Source: Acanthacorydalis orientalis | Taxonomy: Eukaryota; Arthropoda; Insecta; Megaloptera; Corydalidae | DNA length: 64,000 nt | Assembly: GCA_034766995.1 (NCBI GenBank) | Contig: CM068317.1 | Coordinates: forward strand, 31,687,001-31,751,000 | Direction: 5' to 3' | In this document: positions 40,445-52,601 of the stretch, one piece after another | How positions within the stretch are numbered: the first letter of the stretch is position 1 | How the letters are laid out: the number at the start of each line of letters is the position of its first letter | The notes under the pieces: generated by a model | Database searches by the model: none | What the model was told of the DNA's origin: nothing | What the model saw: only the letters and a program-made list of their open reading frames with translations | Position numbers and translations under genes: made by a program

Positions 40445-40553
40445 ATGGATTCGTTAGGTAAAAATGGTAAATTCATATTTTTTTAAATGATATATTTTCA
40501 AATAACATTTTATTTCAGCTGTCAAGGGAACCATGTCGAGTTCAGTCACTTAA
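40445..40553 (+). CDS. Tiny spliced reading frame with 61-bp intron, unit 1
   Basis: ATG at 40,445, exon to 40,457 (donor TTAG|GTAAAA), intron 40,458-40,518, acceptor TTTATTTCAG, exon to the TAA at 40,551-40,553. If spliced it encodes MDSLAVKGTMSSSVT. An arthropod initiator-like TCAGT lies at 40,422. The donor, acceptor and exact 61-bp length are kept in four units, so splicing is plausible. The 15-residue peptide is less well conserved and may be incidental; the piece could be a spliced non-coding RNA. Confidence 0.3.
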
Positions 40554-41029
40554 TTTTTTTAATAATATTTAATCCGCTTCAATTACCTGTCAGTTCTTTT
40601 TAAAAACGATAATGTTTTTAATTTTTATCATTTAATAAACTACCAGAAATGTCAATTACCATTCTTCAGATAATTCATCGATTTTCTTTTCTTGATGTTT
40701 CTTTCATTGAACATATAAAGATTCAAAAACTTTCGCAAAATATCTAACAATACTACAAATATTCAAATCAAATATAATACTGATATTTCAATGAATAATT
40801 GGTCTCCAAATATATTAATCTATTCTCATATAAATTTCTTACTTTCCAATAACATTAAGTTCTGTCAACATCACCACCAAGCTAAATAGTATACAAACAG
40901 CATAACTACCCTTGTATGAACTGACAGGTTTATTCCATACTAAATTCATTCATCTAAGATTTACATCTGACTGAAAAGATATAGATTTTCAAATATCTAT
41001 TGGATCCACAATAAGATTGTTGATTTTCT

Positions 41030-41790
41030 GATTTTTAGTTTCAATATTTTGTTTTTACAAATATTTATAGTTGACAGAACACCAAAAATATTTTTTTTCA
41101 ATAAATTTCTCTTCTTTTTCACGAAATTGATCTATGAACAATTTTTTAAATAACTGTATTTTTTTAATAATACTTTCAAGATTCTACTAAATCGACAACC
41201 TGTCAAACGATTTTCTGATTTGCTGATTCAATAATTTATTTTTATGTACATAAATAGATCAGATATCATTCAACATACAACTATTTATCATTAAACTTGT
41301 TTTCTCACAAAAATTGAAATTTAAATATCTCAGATGACAGTTATTTGTCAGTAAATTTTCAAGTCTCTGTTATATCAACAATCACTTCTAGTTTTTCTCA
41401 TTTTCTGATTCAATAATTAATTTTTATGTACATAATTATATCAGAGATCACTCAATATGAACCCTTTTTCAATTAATTTCTCTTCTTTCTTTGTATAATA
41501 ATTTTTCGAATGACATATTCGTTAAAAAATTTTCAAATTTTTACTACATCGTCAATCACTTTCTCGATTTTCTAATTTGTCACTTCAATATTACCTTCTT
41601 TTATACATAAATGCTTCAGAGGTCATTCAACATAAGTAATTTTTCAATAAATTCCTCTTTCTTCTTTTTAACAATTTGAACCTTAAACGGTTCGTCTGAT
41701 CCAATCATTTTTTAATTTATTTCACCAATGAATGACCAAAAAAAACTTCAATAGATAAAATTTGTACTTATGATTTTTGAAGTTCTCATT
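41030..41790 (+). repeat. Degenerate internal tandem sub-repeats of about 183 bp (in every unit)
   Basis: The phrase family TACATAAATAGATCAGATAT, CATTCAACAT and then TTTTTCAATAAATTTCTCTTC recurs near 41,058, 41,247, 41,430 and 41,612 with strong divergence. Equivalent blocks are in units 2-4, and a further copy lies at 52,128-52,350. Old, AT-rich, non-coding. Confidence 0.65.
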
Positions 41791-41820
41791 GTCATTCATG
41801 AGAACAACACAGGCTGATTT

Positions 41821-41861
41821 CTAATTTAATCGATCGATCACGGATCGGTTGATTAAATTAG
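41821..41861 (+). other. 41-bp palindrome next to the TATA block, unit 1
   Basis: Arms CTAATTTAATCGATCGATC and GATCGGTTGATTAAATTAG around an ACG loop: 17 of 19 positions are Watson-Crick and the other two would be G-U in RNA. Copies are at 45,212-45,252, 48,598-48,638 and 52,047-52,087. It sits about 70 bases before the TATA box. Confidence 0.75.
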
Positions 41862-42288
41862 AAAAAAGCGCTCCTCATATCATTCGGCCGTCTCTCATGT
41901 CGTCTCGGTTCGGTAGCGGCGCGGGTAGTGTTTATAAAACGACACGGAACCGTCCGTTCGTGTCGTTTTCAATAATAATTTTTCATCGAATTCGTCTAAA
42001 ACAAAATGATATCTCTGAGAATTCTGTGCGTGCGCGAAAAGTAGTAAAAGTAATGCCGAGTATAGTTCGCGTCTTCGATTGCGCCTCAATCTCCTGTCCA
42101 GGTGGCTTGCACGGGCGCGCGCGCGACGAAGTCCCGCAGGAGGAGAGGCACCCGGGAGTGTTTGCTTTTTGATAATCAGATCGGACGTACGACCGTTCGT
42201 TAAAAAATAGTATATAGTATATTCGTTTCAAATAAGTGTTCTGTGGTTCCTGTCCGAGATGGAGAGCTGACCAGCGAGCAGATTGTGT
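41862..42288 (+). promoter_or_regulatory. GC-rich promoter-like block, between units 1 and 2
   Basis: TTTATAAAACGAC (TATA box, 41,931-41,943) is preceded by CGGTAGCGGCGCGGGTAG and followed by CG-rich sequence that includes a GCGCGCGCGCG run near 42,115. It is the most GC-rich sequence of the window. A possible donor, CCAG|GTGGCTTG, lies near 42,100. A + strand frame of 107 codons (from 41,849) and an opposite 82-codon frame exist, but the + frame runs through the TATA box and is probably a by-product of GC content. Near-identical blocks occur at 45,253-45,667 and 48,639-49,053. The block would start transcription rightward into the next unit. Confidence 0.55.
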
Positions 42289-43149
42289 GAAGAATCAGTT
42301 TGTATGAAGGATATAATCGACACCAGGTTTTTTCAATCGAATTATTTTTTACTGTGTCAACCAACGCAATTCCATCGTGTTTTCCTTTACTATCTCAGTG
42401 AGTTTCCACTGATATCGTTTTAAAAGAAATGTTTATAACAATTCGACATTCACTTTAATATTTAGTTATTGAAACGATATCAGCTGTATGTGTGTAGATG
42501 GATACTTATTATTTATTTTCATACATTAGGTTGGTTTCAAGACTGGTGGTCTTCAATATATGAGATGTTATATTGAACGATTATCAGTTTTGTGATCGAC
42601 GCACGGAGCTTTCGGGGTGGATGAAATGCTGTAAAGCGAAGTTGAAGCCTTCGACTCCACGATTTTTCTACTCATGATTTTCAGGTGTTAGGTTAAGGCT
42701 GCCCGTCGTGCAGCTTAGATTAGGAACGCATATAATTAATCCGCTTCACGGGTTGTATATGTCGTCTCACCTTGTAGCAGGTGTAGTGTAGAAGTGGCTC
42801 GGATCAAATGGATTTCGAGTCCTAGCTTATTGTTTTTTCTTTTCATGTTTTCTCTTTCAGGTCCCAGAACTTCAATCTCTTTTTTGTTTGCTGTTATTTA
42901 AAATAGATTTTTTTGCTTTATCGATTCAGTAAATTTAGTTTTTTTATTGATTTCAGTTAGTTCAGTTTTTAATTTTTTACTTTTATTCTTTTTAATATTA
43001 GAATTGATTTGTTTTTAATAAGTTAGTAGTAGTTTAATTTTATTTCAGTTTTATTTTTTTAATTGTAGCTTTTATTTGATTTTTAAGTTTTGTTTTTAGT
43101 CGATTTAAAGTAGTTTAATTTTATTTTCATACTTAACTTCATTCCCTCG

Positions 43150-43192
43150 CCATGGATGGTGGGGTAATGGTACAAATCGTACCATTGCCATG
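43150..43192 (+). other. 43-nt hairpin, unit 2
   Basis: Same inner stem as unit 1 (TAATGGTAC / GTACCATTG); the bulge differs by two bases (GATGGTGGGG instead of GATTGTGGGG), outside the stem. Confidence 0.7.
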
Positions 43193-43354
43193 TGTGTTTG
43201 GTAATCAGATCAATTATGCTTCATAACAGAATCTACATATTAAGATTCGAATACAAGTGATAACGCGTTTTGGAATCTTGTATGTTTTATTCGCCTTTGA
43301 TACATAATTTATTTGGTTAATGTGTGATTCCCGAAATTGCGTTTGCGTTGCACA

Positions 43355-43411
<57 letters not shown>

Positions 43412-43834
43412 TTATTTAAGTTCAGTTAGTGCATACAGTTAACTCGATTTGTTTTATCAGACTATTAAACATTTTAAATTTGAAAAATGTATATATATAT
43501 ATATATATATATATATCAAAATAGATCAAATATCATTCAACATAAAGTAGATCAAGAAAATAGATCGAATTTCATTTACATCTGATAAAATTTAATTTAA
43601 TCAAAATGGCAAACTAATTAAACGGAAGACAAAATGTGTATGACTTTTATGAATACTAGATGTATTCAGCTTTCTATCGATTCGATTAACGATCGAAAGA
43701 GAGTTATGAAAATCGTAATTGCTGCTTACAAATATGTTCATACAAATCGTATATATTTCTGGATTCTGGTTAAATGGTTAATTTAGTTTTGATTAAATTC
43801 GCGGAGTGTATTCAGTGTAAAGTGTCTACCATCG

Positions 43835-43943
43835 ATGGATTCGTTAGGTAAAAATGGTAAATTCATATTTTTTTAAATGATATATTTTCTAATAACATTT
43901 TATTTCAGCTGTCAAGGGAACCATGTCGAGTTCAGTCACTTAA
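43835..43943 (+). CDS. Tiny spliced frame with 61-bp intron, unit 2
   Basis: Exons 43,835-43,847 and 43,909-43,943; intron of exactly 61 bp with a CTAAT branch-point-like motif 20 bases before the acceptor AG. The predicted 15-residue product is identical to that of unit 1. Confidence 0.3.
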
Positions 43944-45211
43944 TTTTTTTAATAATATTTAATCCGTTTCTATTTCCTGTCAGTTCTTTTTAAAAACGAT
44001 AATGTTTTTAATTTTTATCATTTAATAAATTACCAGAAATTTCAATTACCATTCTTCAGATAATTCATCGATTTTCTTTTCTTGATATTTCTTTCATTGA
44101 ACATATAAAGATTCAAAAACTTTCGCAAAATATCTAACAATACCACAAATATTCAAATCAAATATAATACTGATATTTCAATGAATAATTGGTCTCCAAA
44201 TGTATTAATCTATTCTCATATAAATTTCTTACTTTCCAATAACATTAAGTTCTGTCAACATCACCGCCAAGCTAAATAGTATACAAACAGCATAACTACC
44301 CTTGTATGAACTGACAGGTTTATTCCATAGTAATTCATTCATCTAAGATTTACATCTGACTGAAAAGATATAGATTTTCAAATATCTATTGGATCCACAA
44401 TCAGATTGTTGATTTTCTGATTTTTAGTTTCAATATTTTGTTTTTATAAATATTTATAGTTGACAGAACACCCAAAATATTTTTTTTTCAATAAATTTCT
44501 CTTCTTTTTTACGAAATTGATCTATGAACAATTTCTTAGATAACTGTATTTTTTCAATAATACTTTCAACATTCTACTACATCGACAACCTGTTAAACGG
44601 TTTTCTGATTTGCTGATTCAATAATTTATTTTTATTTACATAAATAGATCAGATATCGTTCAACATACAACTATTTTTCACTAAACTTCTTTCCTCACAA
44701 AAATTGAATTTTAAACAACATCTCTGATGACAGTTATTTGTCAATAAATTTTCAAGTTTGTTATATCAACGATCACTTCTATTTTTTCTAATTTTCTGAT
44801 TCAATAGTTTATTTTTATGTACATAAATATATCAGAGATCACTCAACATGAATCCTTTTTCAATTAATTTCTCCTCTTTCTTTATATAATAATTTTTCGA
44901 ATGACATATTTGTTAATAAATTTTCAAATTTTTACTACATCGACAATCACTTTCTCTATTTTTTAATTTGTCACTTCAAAATTTCCTTCATTTATACATA
45001 AATGGTTCAGAGGTCATTCAACACAAGTCATTTTTCAATAAATTCCTCTTTCTTCTTTTTAACCATTTGAACCTTAAACGGTTCGTCTGATCCAATCATT
45101 TTTTTAATTTATTTCACCAATGAATGACCAAAAAAAACTTCAATAGATAAAATTTGTATTTATGATTTTTAAAGTTCTCATTGTCATTCATGAGAATAAC
45201 ACAGCTGATTT

Positions 45212-45667
45212 CTAATTTAATCGATCGATCACGGATCGGTTGATTAAATTAGAAAAAAGCGCTCCTCATATCATTCGGCCGTCTCTTATGTCGTCTCGGT
45301 TCGGTATCGTTTATAAAACGACTCGGAACCGTCCGTTCGTGTCGTTTTTAAAAATCATTTGTCATCGAACTCGTCTAAAACAGAATGATCTCTTTGAGGA
45401 TTCTGTGTATACGCGAAAAGTAGTAAAAGTAATGCCGAGTATAGTTCGCGTCTTCGATTGCGCCTCAATCTCCTGTCCAGGTGGCTTGCACGGGCGCGCG
45501 CGCGACGAAGTCCCGCAGGAGGAGAGGCACCCGGGAGTGTTTTCTTTTTGATAATCAGATCGGACGTACGACCGTTCGTTAAAAAATAGTATATAGTATA
45601 TTCGTTTCAAATAAGTGTTCTGTGGTTCCTGTCCGAGATGGAGAGCTGACCGGCGAGCAGATTGTGT
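45212..45667 (+). promoter_or_regulatory. Palindrome plus GC-rich TATA block, between units 2 and 3
   Basis: Same arrangement as at 41,821-42,288, but 12 bases shorter just before the TATA box (GGTATCGTTTATAAAACGAC). It has several private substitutions around 45,370-45,420, where the other two blocks agree with each other. Confidence 0.55.
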
Positions 45668-46528
45668 GAAGAATCAGTTTGTATGAAGGATATAATCGAC
45701 ACCAGGTTTTTTCAATCGAATTATTTTTTACTGTGTCAACCAACGCAATTCCATCGTGTTTTCCTTTACTATCTCAGTGAGTTTCCACTGATATCGTTTT
45801 AAAAGAAATGTTTATAACAATTCGACATTCACTTTAATATTTAGTTATTGAAACGATATCAGCTGTATGTGTGTAGATGGATACATATTATTTATTTTCA
45901 TACATTAGGTTGGTTTCAAGACTGGTGGTCTTCAATATATGAGATGTTATATTGAACGATTATCAGTTTTGTGATCGACGCACGGAGCTTTCGGGGTGGA
46001 TGAAATGCTGTAAAGCGAAGTTGAAGCCTTCGACTCCACGATTTTTCTACACATGATTTTCAGGTGTTAGGTTAAGGCTGCCCGTCGTGCAGCTTAGATT
46101 AGGAACGCATATAATTAATCCGCTTCACGGGTTGTATATGTCGTCTCACCTTGTAGCAGGTGTAGTGTAGAAGTGGCTCGGATCAAATGGATTTCGAGTC
46201 CTAGCTTATTGTTTTTTCTTGTCATGTTTTCTCTTTCAGGTCCCAGAACTTCAATCTCTTTTTTGTTTGCTGTTATTTAAAATAGATTTGTTTGCTTTAT
46301 CGATTCAGTAAATTTAGTTTTTTTATTGATTTCAGTTAGTTCAGTTTTTAATTTTTTACTTTTATTCTTTTTAATATTAGAATTGATTTGTTTTTAATGA
46401 GTTAGTAGTAGTTTAATTTTATTTCAGTTTTATTTTTTTAATTGTAGCTTTTATTTGATTTTTAAATTTTGTTCCTAGTTGATTTAAAGTAGTTTAATTT
46501 TGTTTTGATAATTAACTTCACTCCCTCG

Positions 46529-46571
46529 CCATGGATTGTGGGGTAATGATACAAATCGTATCACTACCATG
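46529..46571 (+). other. 43-nt hairpin with compensatory base-pair change, unit 3
   Basis: The inner stem is TAATGATAC / GTATCACTA. A G-C pair of the other units has become A-T through changes on both sides, keeping the stem. One A-C mismatch is introduced further down and a wobble becomes T-A. Confidence 0.7.
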
Positions 46572-46733
46572 TGTGTTTGGTAATCAGATCAATTATGCTT
46601 CATAACAGAATCTACATATTAAGATTCGAATACAAGTGATAACGCGTTTTGGAATCTTGTATGTATTATTCGCCATTGATACATAATTTATTTGGTTAAT
46701 GTGTGATTCCCGAAATTGCGTTTGCGTTGCACA

Positions 46734-46798
<65 letters not shown>

Positions 46799-47215
46799 TT
46801 ATTTAAGTTCAGTTAGTGCATACAAGTAACTCGATTTGTTTTATCAGACTATTAAACATTTTAAATTTGAAAAATGTATATATATATATATATATATCAA
46901 AATAGATCAAATATCATTCAACATAAAGTAGATCAAGAAAATAGATCAAATTTCATTGACATCTGATAAAATTTAATTTAATCAAAATGGCAAACTAATT
47001 AAACGGAAGACAAAATGTGTATGACTTTTATGAATACTAGATGTATTCAGCTTTCTATCAATTCGATTAACGATCGAAAGAGAGTTATGAAAATCGTAAT
47101 TGCTGCTTACAAATATGTTCATACAAATCGTATATATTTCTGGATTCTGGTTAAATGGTTAATTTAGTTTTGATTAAATTCGCGGAGTGTATTCAGTGTA
47201 AAGTGTCTACCATCG

Positions 47216-47324
47216 ATGGAGTCATTAGGTAAAAATGGTAAATTCATATTTTTTTAAATGATATATTTTCTAATAACATTTTATTTCAGCTGTCAAGGGA
47301 ACCACGTCGAGTTCAGTCACTTAA
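47216..47324 (+). CDS. Tiny spliced frame with 61-bp intron, unit 3
   Basis: Exons 47,216-47,228 and 47,290-47,324; intron exactly 61 bp with CTAAT before the acceptor. Predicted product MESLAVKGTTSSSVT: D to E and M to T relative to unit 1, with one synonymous change. Confidence 0.3.
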
Positions 47325-48597
47325 TTTTTTTTTAATAATATTTAATCCGTTTCTATTTCCTGTCAGTTCTTTTTTTTAAAACGATAATGTTTTTAATTTT
47401 TATTATTCAATAAACTATCAGAAAATGTCAATTACCATTCTTTAGATAATTCACCGATTTTCTTTTCTTGATATTTCTTTTATTGAACATATAATGATTC
47501 AAAAACTTTCGCAAAATATCTAACAATACTAAAAATATTGAAATCAAATATAATACTGATATTTCAATGAATAACTTGTTTCCAAATCTATTAATCTATT
47601 CTCATATAAATTTCTTACTTTCCAATAACATTAAGTTCTGTCAACATCACCACCATGTTAAATGGCATACAAACAGCATAACTGCCCTTGTGTGAACTGA
47701 CAGGTTTTTTCCATAGTAAATTCATTCATCTAAGATTTACATCTGACTGAAAAGATATAGATTTTCAAATATCTATTGGATCCACAATCAGATTGTTGAT
47801 TTTCTGATTTTTAGTTTCAATATTTTGTTTTTATAAATATTTATAGTTGACAGAACACCCAAAATATTTTTTTTTCAATAAATTTCTCTTCTTTTTCACG
47901 AAATTGATCTATGAACAATTTTTTAGATAACTGTATTTTTTGAATAATACTTTCAAGATTCTACTAAATCGACAACCTGTCAAACGATTTTCTGATTTGC
48001 TGATTCAATAATTTATTTTTATGTACATAAATAGATCAGATATCATTCAACATACAACTATTTATCATTAAACTTGTTTTCTCACAAAAATTGAAATTTA
48101 AACATCTCAGATGACAGTTATTTGTCAATAAATTTTCAAGTCTCTGTTATATCAACAATCACTTCTGGTTTTTCTCATTTTCTGATTCAATAGTTAATTT
48201 TTATGTACATAAATATATCAGAGATCACTCAATATGAACCCTTTTTCAATTAATTTCTCTTCTTTCTTTGAATAATAATTTTTCGAATGACATATTTGTT
48301 AAAAAATTTTCAAATTTTTACTACATCGACAATCACTTTCTCGATTTTCTAATTTGTCACTTCAATATTACCTTCATTTATACATAAATGGTTCAGAGGT
48401 CATTCAACACAAGTAATTTTTCAATAAATTCCTCTTTCTTCTTTTTAACCATTTGAACCTTAAACGGTTCGTCTGATCCAATCATTTTTTAATTTATTTC
48501 ACCAATGAATGACCAAAAAAAACTTCAATAGATAAAATTTGTATTTATGATTTTTAAAGTTCTCATTGTCATTCATGAGAACAACACAGGCTGATTT

Positions 48598-49053
48598 CTA
48601 ATTTAATCGATCGATCACGGATCGGTTGACTAAATTAGAAAAAAGCGCTCCTCATATCATTCGGCCGTCTCTTATGTCGTCTCGGTTCGGTATCGTTTAT
48701 AAAACGACTCGGAACCGTCCGTTCGTGTCGTTTTTAAAAATCATTTGTCATCGAACTCGTCTAAAACAAAATGATATCTCTGAGAATTCTGTGCGTGCGC
48801 GAAAAGTAGTAAAAGTAATGCCGAGTATAGTTCGCGTCTTCGATTGCGCCTCAATCTCCTGTCCAGGTGGCTTGCACGGGCGCGCGCGCGACGAAGTCCC
48901 GCAGGAGGAGAGGCACCCGGGAGTGTTTGCTTTTTGATAATCAGATCGGACGTACGACCGTTCGTTAAAAAATAGTATATAGTATATTCGTTTCAAATAA
49001 GTGTTCTGTGGTTCCTGTCCGAGATGGAGAGCTGACCGGCGAGCAGATTGTGT
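48598..49053 (+). promoter_or_regulatory. Palindrome plus GC-rich TATA block, between units 3 and 4
   Basis: Upstream part (around the TATA box, 48,693-48,705) matches the unit 2/3 block. Downstream of about 48,760 it matches the unit 1/2 block, for example ATGATATCTCTGAGAATTC. The palindrome carries one substitution in its right arm (GACTAAATTAG). Confidence 0.55.
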
Positions 49054-49927
49054 GAAGAATCAGTTTGTATGAAGGATATAATCGACACCAGGTTTTTTCA
49101 ATACAATCATTTTTTACTGTGTCAACCAACGCAATTCCATCGTGTTTTCCTTTACTATCTCAGTGAGTTTCCACTGATATCGTTTTAAAAACAATGTTTT
49201 AAACAATTCGACATTCATTTTAATATTTAGTTACTGAAACGATATCATGTGCGAGTATGTATGTCGACGGATACTTATTATTTATTTTCATACATTAGGT
49301 TGGTTTCAAGACTGGTGGTCTTCAATATATGAGATGTTATATTGAACGATTATCAGTTTTGTAATCGACACACGGAGCTTTCGGGGTGGATGAAATGCTG
49401 TAAAGCGAAGTTGAAGCCTTCGACTCCACGATATTTCTACACATGATTTTCACAGGAGTTAGGTTAAGGCTGCCCGTCGTGCAGCTTAGATTAGGAACGC
49501 ATATATTAATCCGCTTCACGGGTTGTATATGTCGTCTCACCTTGTAGCAGGTGTAGTGTAGGAGTGGCTCGGATCAAATGGATTTCGAGTCCTAGCTTAT
49601 TGTTTGTTCTTTTCATGTTTTCTCTTTCAGGTCCCAGAACTTCAATCTCTTTTTTGTTTGCTGTACTTTAAAGTAGATTTTTTGCTTTGTCGATTCAGTA
49701 AATTTAATTTTTTTGTTGATTTCAGTTAGTTTTTTTTGTTGTTATGTTAATTTTTTGCTTTTAATATTTTTAATATTAGTACTGATTTGTTTTTAATGAA
49801 TTAGTAATAGTTTTATTTTGTTTCAATTTTACTTTTTTGATTGTAGCTTTTATTTGATTTTTAAGTTTTGTTTCTAGTCGATTTAAAGTAGTTTAATTTT
49901 ATTTTCATACTTAACTTCATTCCCTCG

Positions 49928-49970
49928 CCATGGATTGTGGGGTAATGGTACAAATCGTACCATTGCCATG
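49928..49970 (+). other. 43-nt hairpin, unit 4
   Basis: Identical to the unit 1 hairpin. Confidence 0.7.
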
Positions 49971-50132
49971 TGTGTTTGGTAATCAGATCAATTATGCTTC
50001 ATAACAGAATCTACATATTAAGATTCGAATACAAGTGATAACGCGTTTTGGAATCTTGTATGTTTTATTCGCCTTTGATTCATAATTTATTTGGTTAATG
50101 TGTGATTCCCGAAATTGCGTTTGCGTTGCACA

Positions 50133-50265
<133 letters not shown>

Positions 50266-50662
50266 TTATTTAAGTTCAGTTAGTGCAGTTACAGTTAACT
50301 CGATTTGTTTTATCAGACTAATAAACATTTTAAATTTGAAAAATGTATCTATATATCTGAAAATAGATGAAATATCATTCAACATAAAATAAATGACATT
50401 TCATTTACATCTGATAGAACTTAATTTAATCAAAATGGCAAACTAATTAAACAGAAGACAAAAAGTGTACGTTTTTATGAATAGTAGATGTATTCAGCTT
50501 TCTATCGATTTAAATAATGATCGAAAGAGAGTTATGGAAATCGTAATTGCTGCTTATAAATATGTTCATTCAAATTGTATATATTTCTGGATTCTGGTTA
50601 AATGGTTAATTTAGTTTTGATTAAATTCGCGGAGTGTATTCAGTGTAAAGTGTCTACCATCG

Positions 50663-50771
50663 ATGGAGTCATTAGGTAAAAATGGTAAATTCATATTTTT
50701 TTAAATGATATATTTTCTAATAACATTTTATTTCAGCTGTCAAGGAAACCATATCAAGTTCAATCAATTAA
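50663..50771 (+). CDS. Tiny spliced frame with 61-bp intron, unit 4
   Basis: Exons 50,663-50,675 and 50,737-50,771; intron again exactly 61 bp with CTAAT and TTTATTTCAG. Predicted product MESLAVKETISSSIN: the frame stays open and 15 codons long despite several replacements. Confidence 0.3.
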
Positions 50772-52115
50772 CTTTTTTTTAATCATATTTAATCCATTTC
50801 TATTTCCTGTCAGTTCTTTTTTAAAAACGAAATGTTTTTAATTTTTATCATTTAATAAACTATCATAAAATTTCAATTACCATTCTTCAGATAATTCATC
50901 GATTTTCTTTTTTCGATATTTCTTTCATTGAACATATAAAGATTCAAAAACTTTCGCAAAATATCTAACAATACTACAAATAATAAAATCAAATATAATA
51001 CTGATATTACAATGAATAACTTCTCTTTAAACATATTAATCTATTCTCATATAAATTTCTTGCTTCCCATCAACATTAAGTTCTGTCAACATCACCACCA
51101 AGCTAAATAGTATACAAACAGCATAACTACCCTTGTGTGAACTGACAGGTTTTTTCACAGTAAATTTATTCATCTAAGATTTACATCTGACTGAAAAGAT
51201 ATATATTTTCAAATATCTATTGGATCCACAATCATTTTGTCGATTTTCTTATTTTCTATTTCAATATTTTGTTTCTATAAATATTTATAGTTGACAGAAC
51301 ATCGAAAATAATTTTTTTCAATAAATTTCTCTTTTTTTCACGAAATTGATTTATAAACAATTTCTTGGATAACAGTATTTTTTTAAAATACTTTCAAGAT
51401 TCTACTACATCGATAACCTACTAAACGATTTTCTGATTTGATGATTTAATAATTTACTTCTATGTACATAAATAGATCAGTCATCATTCAACATACAACT
51501 ATTTTTCATTAAACTTCTTTCCTCATAAAAAATGAATTTTAAACAATATCTCAGACAGTTATTTGTTAATAAATTTTCAAGTTTCTGATATATCAACAAT
51601 CACTTCTAGTTTTTCTAATTTTCTGATTCAATAATTTATTTTTATGTACATAAAAATATCAGAGATCACTCAACATGAATTCCTTTTCAATTAATTTCTC
51701 TTGTTTCTTTATATAATAATTTTTCGAATGACATATTTATTTTTTTAATAAATTTTCACATTTTTACTACATCGACAATCACTTTCTCGATTTTATAATT
51801 TGTCACTTCAATATTTCCTTCTTATATACATAAATGGTTCAGAGGTCATTCAACACAAGTCATTTTTCAATAAAGTCCTCTTTCTTCTTTTTAACCATTT
51901 GAACCTTAAACGGTTTATCTGATCCAATCATTTTTTAATTTATTTCACCAATGAATGACAAAAAAAACTTCAATAGATAAAATTTTTATTTATGATTTTT
52001 AAACTTCTCATTGTCGTTCTTTAGAACAATACAAGCAGGCTGACTTCTAATTTAATCAATCGATCACGGATCGATTGTTTAAATTAGGAAAAAAGCGTTC
52101 CTCATACCGTTCGGC

Positions 52116-52600
52116 CGCCTCTTCACTTGTCACTTCTTTTGTCACTTCAATGCTTCCTTTTTATACATATAAATGATTCAGAGGTCATTCATCACTGGAA
52201 ACTTTTCAATACATTTTCTTTCCTCCTATAATAAAATTGAACTTGAAATAATTTGTTTGATCCAGTTATTTTTTAATTAATCCTCCAATGAATAACAAAA
52301 AAAATCTTCAATAGATAAAAATCATTTATGATTTTTATTAAACCTTTCAATATTTCTCAATTTGTATCAGTAATACTTATTAACCTCTGAACCTCCCCTA
52401 CATAATTTAAAAGTTTTATTTCAGATAACAAATTTACCAGTTCTCTCATCCAGGTATTTCTTAAGCTAATCAGTAAAATCAAAGCTTCAAAAATTAAATC
52501 TAAATACTTGTATCTTTTGAAATATTAGAGTGTAATATATGAAATTGCGGAATTTGTGGGTGAGAATTAAAACGCAGTATTTTTAACAGAATAAAATATA
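52116..52600. other. Displaced sub-repeat copy and unassigned AT-rich sequence
   Basis: 52,128-52,350 is another diverged copy of the sub-repeat found at about 41,576-41,790 (CACTTCAATGCTTCCTTTTT, then TTCAGAGGTCATTCATCA, then CCAATGAATAACAAAAA). The remainder up to the mariner remnant shows nothing recognisable. Confidence 0.5.
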
Positions 52601-52601
52601 T

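Larger units (their letters stand above)
38881..42288 (+). repeat. Array unit 1 (about 3,408 bp), putative non-coding transcription unit
   Basis: Defined from the phrase GAAGAATCAGTTTGTATGAA to its next occurrence. Order of parts: a structured GC-moderate block (about 39,120-39,415) with several hairpins; a polypyrimidine tract ending CTCTTTCAG|GTCCCAG (39,458); T-rich sequence; a 43-nt hairpin (39,756-39,798); a TA tract (39,964-40,009) and a second TA tract (40,090-40,127); a 61-bp mini-intron (40,458-40,518); degenerate sub-repeats of about 183 bp (41,030-41,790); then the palindrome and GC-rich TATA block (41,821-42,288). No long protein-coding frame runs across the unit and open frames differ between copies. 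I do not recognise the repeat. It could be a tandemly amplified long non-coding RNA gene or a complex satellite; the promoter and splice-like signals favour the former. Confidence 0.85.
42289..45667 (+). repeat. Array unit 2 (about 3,379 bp)
   Basis: Same order of parts as unit 1: structured block (42,530-42,825), acceptor-like CTCTTTCAG near 42,861, 43-nt hairpin, TA tracts at 43,358-43,409 and 43,489-43,517, mini-intron, sub-repeats, palindrome (45,212-45,252) and GC block. It is preceded by a complete TATA block, so it is a candidate intact transcription unit. Its first 400 bases agree with unit 3 against units 1 and 4 (for example CAATCGAATTATTTT rather than CAATACAATCATTTT). Confidence 0.85.
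45668..49053 (+). repeat. Array unit 3 (about 3,386 bp)
   Basis: Same layout: structured block (45,905-46,205), acceptor-like CTCTTTCAG near 46,239, variant 43-nt hairpin, TA tracts at 46,738-46,795 and 46,876-46,898, mini-intron, sub-repeats, palindrome and GC block. Preceded by a complete promoter-like block. Confidence 0.85.

Noticed and set aside
42523..42545. TTAGGTTGG in each unit resembles a mariner terminal inverted repeat
   Set aside because: No matching inverted copy was found at the other end of a plausible element; nine bases in AT/GT-rich sequence are not enough.
42781..42837. tRNA-like or Pol III signals in the array: TAGTGTAGAAGTGG (A-box-like), TTCGAGTCC (B-box-like) followed by a T6 run
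   Set aside because: The T arm has only three pairs, no acceptor stem forms and the A and B boxes are too close; not supportable as a tRNA or SINE head.
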